Below are positions 59,285 to 64,000 of a DNA stretch of 64,000 nt, in pieces (positions within the stretch are counted from its first letter, which is position 1; each line of letters begins with the position of its first letter). Source of the DNA: an uncultured Collinsella sp. (GTDB taxonomy: Bacteria > Actinomycetota > Coriobacteriia > Coriobacteriales > Coriobacteriaceae); contig CANNOC010000011.1 in the NCBI GenBank assembly GCA_947507155.1, positions 1 through 64,000 of the forward strand, in the 5' to 3' direction. The notes beneath the pieces were generated by a model that was not told where the DNA came from, did not search any database, and saw nothing but the letters and a program-made list of their open reading frames with translations. Position numbers and translations under genes: made by a program.

Positions 59285-60679
59285 ATGTGCAAAGCTTCGC
59301 TCAACGGTACGCAGCCCTCAGGCGCCTCCATGCGTGTGCTACATGCGCTTGAGGCAGCCGGTCTTGAGGCCTGGTTCGTGGGGGGTTGGGTACGTGATGC
59401 CCTGATGGGACGCCCCGGCCACGATGTCGACATGTGCTGCAGCGGTCTGTGGCAGGAGTCCAAGGCAGCGCTCGAGGCCGCCGGCATTGCGGTGGTTGAG
59501 TCGGGGATTAAATTTGGCGGCATTACCGCCATTTGTGACGATGAGCGCATTGAGGTCACGACGTATCGTCTGGATGGCTTTTACACCGATGGCCGCCATC
59601 CCCAGAGTGTGGAGCGTGCGGCGTCACTTGAGGACGATCTGGCGCGTCGTGATTTTACCGTTAATGCCATGGCTTGGCATCCCCGGCGCGGTCTTGTCGA
59701 CCGCTATGATGGCCAGGGCGACCTGGAGCGTAAGCTTATCCGCGCCGTCGGAGATCCCAAACGTCGCTTTAATGAGGATGCGCTTCGCATGCTGCGCGCC
59801 GTGCGTTTTGCCTGTCGTTTGGATTTTATGATCGAGCCTAAGACCAAACAGGCGCTTGCCGAGTGCTCGCCGCTGCTCGATGCCGTGGCACGCGAGCGCG
59901 TGGGTATTGAGCTCGAAGGCATTCTTTCGACCGGTCACGGGGGAGACGCGATGCTGCGCTACCCCGAGCTCATTTGTGCCGCCGTGCCCGAGCTTGCTGC
60001 GGGTAGGGGCTTTGACCAGTGCAGTGTCTACCATGCCTTTAACGTCTACGAGCATATCGCCCGCGTGCTGACGGTGGCAGGGGAGCTGGCGCTGTGTGAC
60101 GGCGTGGAGCCTTCGCCGAGCTTAATGTGGGCAGCGTTTTTGCACGACGTCTCCAAGCCCGATTGCTTTACGGTCGACCATGCGGGCAGCGGCCACTTTT
60201 ACGGTCATCCCGAGCTTGGCGCCAAGAAGGCGCGCGCCATCATGGATCGCCTGGCGCTCTCGCACGACCTGGTGCGCGACGTGTGTCTGCTCATCAAATA
60301 TCACGACAAGCCGCTGCGCCCCGAGCGCTCTTGCTTGCTCAATATGATGCGCTTGCTTTCGGGCGAGGGCATCGACACGCCGCGCCTGATTGACGAGCTC
60401 ATGGACCTTAAGCGTGCTGACACGCTCGGCAAGGCCCCGTCGTGCTTCTATTACGTTGAGACGATTGAGGAGATGCGCGCGATGGCGCACGAGCTGCTGA
60501 AGGCGGGGGAGCCCTATACGCTCAAGATGCTCGCCATCAACGGCGGCGACCTGATTCGCGCCGGCGTCAAGCCGGGGCCGGAGTTGGGGCAGCTGCTCAA
60601 CGCCGCCCTCGACGCTGTGATCGAGGACAATGTTCCAAACGAGCGCGAAGCCATCCTGGCCCACCTCAACCTAGGATGA
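59285..60679 (+). CDS. cca: CCA tRNA nucleotidyltransferase with HD domain
   Basis: 464 residues; adds or repairs the 3' CCA of tRNAs. Class II head: FVGGWVRDALMGRPGHDVDM (GGxVRD and DxD), RRDFTVNAMAW, NEDALRMLRAVRFACRLDF. A C-terminal HD domain (AAFLHDVSKPDCF, KYHDKPL) is of the kind linked to phosphatase activity in some CCA enzymes. TAGGAGG lies before the ATG. Its stop codon lies within the left arm of the palindrome that follows. Confidence 0.94.
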   Translation: MCKASLNGTQPSGASMRVLHALEAAGLEAWFVGGWVRDALMGRPGHDVDMCCSGLWQESKAALEAAGIAVVESGIKFGGITAICDDERIEVTTYRLDGFYTDGRHPQSVERAASLEDDLARRDFTVNAMAWHPRRGLVDRYDGQGDLERKLIRAVGDPKRRFNEDALRMLRAVRFACRLDFMIEPKTKQALAECSPLLDAVARERVGIELEGILSTGHGGDAMLRYPELICAAVPELAAGRGFDQCSVYHAFNVYEHIARVLTVAGELALCDGVEPSPSLMWAAFLHDVSKPDCFTVDHAGSGHFYGHPELGAKKARAIMDRLALSHDLVRDVCLLIKYHDKPLRPERSCLLNMMRLLSGEGIDTPRLIDELMDLKRADTLGKAPSCFYYVETIEEMRAMAHELLKAGEPYTLKMLAINGGDLIRAGVKPGPELGQLLNAALDAVIEDNVPNEREAILAHLNLG

Positions 60680-60785
60680 TTTTTCTGGGACGGGGCTTAA
60701 AAAATCATTTTGAATGAAGTTGTGGTCTTAAAGAATCGCTCGGCAATCTGAAATGATTTTTTAAGCCCCGTCCCAGAAAAATCAT
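60676..60785. repeat. 110-bp element with perfect 35-bp inverted arms after cca
   Basis: Arms 60676-60710 and 60751-60785 are perfectly complementary over 35 bases, around a 40-nt spacer. Each arm is again a hairpin: ATGATTTTT...AAAAATCAT around CTGGGACGGGGCTT. GGGAC starts 7 nt after the cca stop, and the cca TGA is inside the left arm. It is the longest member of the GGGAC palindrome group here. Confidence 0.9.
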
Positions 60786-60852
60786 AGGCTGTGGCTTTTA
60801 ACTGCGCTTTCCATAACCTCCCGACAAAATTTGGGCAATTTGGAATTTCTTC

Positions 60853-60881
60853 TTGCGCTCGCGTTTTTTGTCCCGTAGTAT
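60853..60881 (+). promoter_or_regulatory. Promoter of the tRNA-Glu pair
   Basis: TTGCGC (60853-60858), 17-nt spacer, TAGTAT (60876-60881), 34 nt before the first tRNA base. One of the best promoters in the window. Confidence 0.68.
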
Positions 60882-60915
60882 ATTTCCTCGCAGCACGGCA
60901 GTGCAGATGTCATGT

Positions 60916-60992
60916 GGCCCGTTCGTCTAGCGGTTTAGGACGCCGCCCTCTCAAGGCGGAGATCACCAGTTCGAATCTGGTACGGGCTACCA
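60916..60992 (+). tRNA. tRNA-Glu (CTC), copy 1
   Basis: Acceptor stem GGCCCGT / ACGGGCT (first pair G-T), anticodon loop CTCTCAA with CTC at 60950-60952, T loop TTCGAAT, encoded CCA. Decodes GAG. Confidence 0.95.
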
Positions 60993-61014
60993 CTTCTTTT
61001 CTGCTGAGGCTTAT

Positions 61015-61091
61015 GGCCCGTTCGTCTAGCGGTTTAGGACGCCGCCCTCTCAAGGCGGAGATCACCAGTTCGAATCTGGTACGGGCTACCA
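61015..61091 (+). tRNA. tRNA-Glu (CTC), copy 2
   Basis: Identical in sequence to copy 1 over all 77 bases, 22 nt downstream, same transcript. The identical pair indicates recent duplication or concerted evolution. Confidence 0.95.
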
Positions 61092-61101
61092 TGTTTTAGA
61101 T

Positions 61102-61133
61102 ACCCGGCCTTTCGTGAGAAGGTCGGGTTTTTT
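61102..61133 (+). terminator. Terminator after the tRNA-Glu pair
   Basis: ACCCGGCCTT pairs with AAGGTCGGGT (one G-T pair), 7-nt loop, then six T. Confidence 0.9.
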
Positions 61134-61203
61134 GTTGCGTGTGGGCTGGTCTGTTAATCCCATTTGCCTCATAGCTTTACGTTTTGCTCATCTCCCATAC
61201 GGG

Positions 61204-61209
61204 TACAAT
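61204..61209 (+). promoter_or_regulatory. Putative -10 of the flippase-like gene
   Basis: TACAAT (61204-61209) with TTTTGC 16 nt upstream, 33 nt before the ATG. Confidence 0.45.
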
Positions 61210-61242
61210 AGGCCAGATACTTTGACGGTCAGAAGGAGCCTC

Positions 61243-62535
61243 ATGACGGAGTCCTCTCAGCATAGCCCAAAGCCCCAGGTCGAGGTTTCTGGCGGCGATG
61301 ACAACAAGAGCGCGCGTCGCGGCGCCATCTTCATCGGCGTTGTGCTGATCGGGTATATCGTCTATCTGGTCGTGACCGGGCAGATGGGGCAGTTTTGGGC
61401 CGCTATGTCCAGCGTTCAGATGCCCTGGCTCTTCGCCGCATGCTTTTGTATGTTTCTGTATCTCGTTTTTGGCATCGTGGCGTACGCGATCGCCGTTTGG
61501 CTCGACCCCGATTCGCCCGTCGGCATCCGCGACCTCATTTCGGTCGAGGCGAGCGGCATCTTCTTTGGCAACCTGACACCCATGATGATGGGCTCTACGC
61601 CTGCTCAAATTTACCGCCTTACCAAAGCCGGCCAAAACGTGGGCGAAGCGGGTGCCACGCAGTTCACCCGCTTTATCGTGTACCAGTTTGGCCTGGTGGC
61701 ATGGGGTGCCATTCTGCTGCTCGCCCGCATGCCGTTTTTCGCCGAGCGTTATGGCGACATGACGCTGCTGTGCGTCTTTAGCTTTGGCGGTCACTGCTGC
61801 ATCCTACTCGGCATCTTTGCCGTGGCGTTGATGCCCAAGACCGTCACGCGCGTCGCTCATTGCATCATCAATTGGCTCGAGCGCGTGGGCGTCTCGGCCA
61901 CAAAGATCGAGGGCTGGCGCACCTTTGTCGATGGCGAGATCTACTCGTTTTCCGAGAAATTCAAACTATCTGCCGGCCATTTTTCGTCCATGCTGCTCAC
62001 GGTCGTCATCACTATGCTGCAGCTGGCGTTTTTCTACCTGGTTCCGTACTTTTTGATGCTCTCTTTTGGCCACCACGAAGTCGACTTTTTCTCGGTCATG
62101 GCTGCGAGCGCCTTTGTCCAGCTGCTGAGCTCCGCCGTTCCGCTGCCCGGCGGCACTGGTGGCGCCGAGGGTGGCTTCGCATTGTTTTTGGGTCACTTTT
62201 TTGGCACGGCATCGACTGCCGGCTATCTGCTGTGGCGTCTGATCACCTTTATCGTGCCGACCATTTTGGCCGCCCCGCTGCTGGGCCTTAAGAGCGCTCA
62301 CAACGAGAGCATCCATGCACGCTGGGACCGTATGATGCGCAAGCTCTGGCGCACGCCTCAGACGCCCTTTACGCCCGTTAAGGCACATCCTGCGTGCCAG
62401 GTTACCGTTGATCCCAATCAACGTGCTCAAAAGCCTGCTGTGGCCCCTAAGCCGGCACGCCAGACCTACGTTCGCCAGACTGGCGACGGCATTCGCGTTT
62501 CCCCGGCGGCGCTCAATAAAAAGAAGCGATCTTAG
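61243..62535 (+). CDS. Lysylphosphatidylglycerol synthase TM region-like (flippase) protein
   Basis: 430 residues with about eight TM helices (25-350). It matches the membrane half of MprF (UPF0104/LPG_synthase_TM): GIFFGNLTPMMMGSTPAQIYRL and SSAVPLPGGTGGAEGGFALFLG are the characteristic blocks. The lysyltransferase half is missing, so it may move a lipid or polyisoprenyl-linked molecule rather than make lysyl-PG. The C-terminal 70 residues are basic and unstructured. AGAAGGAG precedes the ATG. Confidence 0.87.
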   Translation: MTESSQHSPKPQVEVSGGDDNKSARRGAIFIGVVLIGYIVYLVVTGQMGQFWAAMSSVQMPWLFAACFCMFLYLVFGIVAYAIAVWLDPDSPVGIRDLISVEASGIFFGNLTPMMMGSTPAQIYRLTKAGQNVGEAGATQFTRFIVYQFGLVAWGAILLLARMPFFAERYGDMTLLCVFSFGGHCCILLGIFAVALMPKTVTRVAHCIINWLERVGVSATKIEGWRTFVDGEIYSFSEKFKLSAGHFSSMLLTVVITMLQLAFFYLVPYFLMLSFGHHEVDFFSVMAASAFVQLLSSAVPLPGGTGGAEGGFALFLGHFFGTASTAGYLLWRLITFIVPTILAAPLLGLKSAHNESIHARWDRMMRKLWRTPQTPFTPVKAHPACQVTVDPNQRAQKPAVAPKPARQTYVRQTGDGIRVSPAALNKKKRS

Positions 62536-62592
62536 GGCCCGGTCGGCGAGTCGTGCGTTCTTGATGACGCTCGTCATTGCGATGTGAGATGT

Positions 62593-62603
62593 AGGATAAT
62601 CCT
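62593..62603. promoter_or_regulatory. AGGATAATCCT palindrome upstream of tetR-like gene
   Basis: An 11-bp perfect palindrome inside a wider repeat (TGTGAGAT at 62583-62590 against ATCTCCCACA at 62615-62624). Possible operator of the TetR protein encoded 70 nt downstream. Confidence 0.4.
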
Positions 62604-62671
62604 CTTACGTTGATTATCTCCCACATGTAGAGGACTTACAGGTGGGCTGTTGACATGAAGGGGACACGTCT

Positions 62672-63283
62672 ATGGCTACCACCAAACCGCGCCTTGACCG
62701 TCGTATCGTCCGCAGTCGCAATGCGATTCTTTCGGCGTTTGAGCGACTGCTTATGGAAAAGCCCTTGGCCGATATTACGGTGAGCGCTATCGCGCGCGAG
62801 GCAAATGTCGACCGTAAGACCTTCTACGTGCACTTTGGCACGGTCGACGGCTTGCTCGACGCCATTGCCGTCGACGTGGTCGAGATGATCGTCGATTCAG
62901 TCGAGAAGACGCTTTCCTCCATGGGCGGCGACACCAACGAGCGCGCACTTGGCGCTGCGGCGTCCTTTTTCAAGACCGTTAACGAGGCGCTGTGCAACAA
63001 CCTGGTGCTTAATCGCCAGTTGATCGAAAACATTCCGCTCGACGACTTTATGGCTCGTCTGCGTGTGCCGCTCGAGCACGAGATCGCTGAGCGCGATCTG
63101 CTGCCCGAGGGTCTAAAGGATGAGATGTTCGATTACTACCTGGCGTTTTTGCTGTCCGGCATTATCGGCATCTATCGCACGTGGGCGTTGTCGGACGGCT
63201 CGGTTCCCATCGAGCGCGTCTCGGCGGTCGCCAACGACCTAACTCTCAACGGCCTATCCAGCCTGGAATCTCGTTTCGAATAG
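62672..63283 (+). CDS. TetR/AcrR family transcriptional regulator
   Basis: 203 residues. N-terminal HTH (about 12-58: RSRNAILSAFERLLMEKPLADITVSAIAREANVDRKTFYVHFG), followed by a helical ligand domain of the TetR_C type. The ligand is unknown. The adjacent flippase-like gene is the only clear candidate target. No strong ribosome site; GAAGGGGA is the best, 10-17 nt upstream of the ATG. Confidence 0.9.
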   Translation: MATTKPRLDRRIVRSRNAILSAFERLLMEKPLADITVSAIAREANVDRKTFYVHFGTVDGLLDAIAVDVVEMIVDSVEKTLSSMGGDTNERALGAAASFFKTVNEALCNNLVLNRQLIENIPLDDFMARLRVPLEHEIAERDLLPEGLKDEMFDYYLAFLLSGIIGIYRTWALSDGSVPIERVSAVANDLTLNGLSSLESRFE

Positions 63284-63321
63284 ACCTTCTGGTGGCAACT
63301 GCCTCCATCAGACCCTTAATG

Positions 63322-63388
63322 AGTTGCGGTGAAATAGTGTCTGTTTTTGCTGGTAGAAGGCATAATCAGACGCTATTTCACCGCAACT
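63322..63388. repeat. 22-bp inverted repeat, AGTTGCGGTGAAATAG family copy 2
   Basis: Arms 63322-63343 and 63367-63388 pair over 22 bases with one G-T pair. The outer 16 bases are identical to copy 1 at 54505, while the inner bases (TGTCTG) and the loop differ. Followed by the terminator at 63412. Confidence 0.85.
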
Positions 63389-63411
63389 TAGGGGTTATAT
63401 GTCATATATGG

Positions 63412-63453
63412 TGCGGGCGCTCCAAGATATCTTGGGGCGCCCGCGCGTTTTTA
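63412..63453. terminator. Terminator between the tetR-like and radical SAM genes
   Basis: GCGGGCGC-TCCAAGAT and ATCTTGG-GGCGCCCGC form a nearly perfect stem of about 15 bp, then GCGTTTTTAT. Strong for the + strand. Confidence 0.88.
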
Positions 63454-63472
63454 TTCTATCGATGATGGGGTA

Positions 63473-64000
63473 CTAGCAGTTTGATTTAAGCTTGCGGCCC
63501 TGCTTTTCAAACTTGTGCATATCGCTATCGGCCATGCCCTGTGTCATATCGTCGTGGCGCTTGGTGTAGAGCGGATCTTTGGGGTCGTTCCAAATGCGCT
63601 CTGCCACGGATGACCAAGCTTTGGCGGCGGCACGGGTCTTCTCGCGCAGTTGTTCGGGAGACTCCTTCTCTACCAGGTCGGTGCTCATGGCGCCTGCCTC
63701 GGCGACCATTTTGGGCAGTACATCGGGGTTCTCGAGCATGGGGCAAGGTTTGAGGTAGTTGTCGTTAAAAGGCTGGCCTTCGTAATACTTCATAAAGAGG
63801 GGAGAGCGAAGTGCGTCGAGCAGGCTTACGTCGTGGATATTGGCATTGGAGTAGTGAATGAAAACGCACGGCTCCACGTCTCCCGCCGCGTTGATATGTA
63901 GGTAGCGTCGTCCGCCGGCGATACAGCCGCCCACGAACTCACCGTCATTTTGGAAATCGAGGGTAAAGAGGGGCTTTTTCTCTCGCATCTCGCGAATAAA
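63473..64000 (-). CDS. Radical SAM/SPASM-type protein, C-terminal part (cut by window edge)
   Basis: The 176 visible codons remain open through the window end (F-I-R-E before an internal Met at 63988), so the N-terminus with the CxxxCxxC site is outside. Visible: GGCIAGGRRYLHINAAGDVEP-C, then HYSNANIHD and CPMLENP, the pattern of the auxiliary Fe-S (SPASM-like) region of peptide- or enzyme-modifying radical SAM proteins. A C-terminal helical segment ends KLKSNC. The substrate is unknown. Confidence 0.72.
   Translation of the reverse strand, partial: FIREMREKKPLFTLDFQNDGEFVGGCIAGGRRYLHINAAGDVEPCVFIHYSNANIHDVSLLDALRSPLFMKYYEGQPFNDNYLKPCPMLENPDVLPKMVAEAGAMSTDLVEKESPEQLREKTRAAAKAWSSVAERIWNDPKDPLYTKRHDDMTQGMADSDMHKFEKQGRKLKSNC

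Noticed and set aside
62641..62670. TTGACA and GGGGACA close to the tetR-like start as promoter or as a GGGAC element
   Set aside because: TTGACA is only 18 nt before the ATG so cannot be a -35 for it, and no hairpin surrounds GGGGACA.
1..64000. CRISPR array, prophage, integrative element or defence island
   Set aside because: No regularly spaced direct repeats, integrase, phage structural genes or cas-like genes were seen; the repeats present are isolated inverted repeats.

Overview
The window is about 64 kb of a GC-rich, densely coded bacterial chromosome. Protein sequences and gene order point to a Coriobacteriia actinobacterium, most likely Collinsella. The main clues are an actinobacterial block (recG-rsmD-coaD, a SepIVA-like coiled-coil gene, DUF177-rpmF-plsX-acpP-rnc-smc-ftsY-ffh), an ileS T-box leader, a SigB/SigF-type sigma operon, and a fermentative gut-type fructose PTS locus. 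The genus is inferred from recognition, not from a search. No prophage, intact IS, CRISPR array, rRNA or replication origin is visible.

Layout. 1-200: end of a tRNA-Asn cluster. 0.36-15.2 kb: one long + strand housekeeping series (Asp23, FakA, RecG, RsmD, CoaD, SepIVA-like, DUF177, L32, PlsX, ACP, RNase III, SMC, FtsY, Ffh) linking lipid precursor synthesis, chromosome maintenance and the SRP pathway. 15.3-20.7 kb: a DUF134-NifX fusion regulator on the minus strand, divergent thyA-dfrA, an rRNA/tRNA methyltransferase, a MATE exporter and CobO. 20.8-27.8 kb: ftsH, DUF523, a GldA-like dehydrogenase and T-box-controlled ileS. 28-37.7 kb: lspA-rluD, a GT2 glycosyltransferase, a lone A24 peptidase, dGTPase, RarA, DUF948, a degenerate RsbW-like protein, a sigma factor and an AI-2E family exporter. 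37.8-51 kb: alaS-ruvX-mltG-yqeG-aroK-aroB-like, then pepP, efp-asp23-nusB-xseB-tlyA-nadK-recN. 51.2-59.1 kb: an RpiR regulator opposite a fructose locus (fruA, ptsH, ptsI and two fruK paralogues). 59.3-64 kb: cca, two tRNA-Glu genes, a flippase-like membrane protein, a TetR regulator and the end of a radical SAM gene.

The gene content is mostly conserved and the unusual material is mainly between genes. Eight genes (MATE, cobO, ftsH, gldA-like, GT2, recN, rpiR, cca) have a GGGAC core on the coding strand 6-22 nt after the stop codon, usually inside a gene-specific hairpin. In two places the hairpin units form inverted pairs with long arms (35 bp perfect after cca). A second palindrome family, beginning AGTTGCGGTGAAATAG, occurs twice, and a 152-bp element with perfect 27-bp terminal inverted repeats lies between recN and rpiR. 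Other points of note are a paired palindromic operator around the DUF134-NifX promoter, an AroB homologue missing its metal-binding histidines, an RsbW-like protein without its ATP-binding boxes, and a strongly structured non-coding stretch before ptsH.
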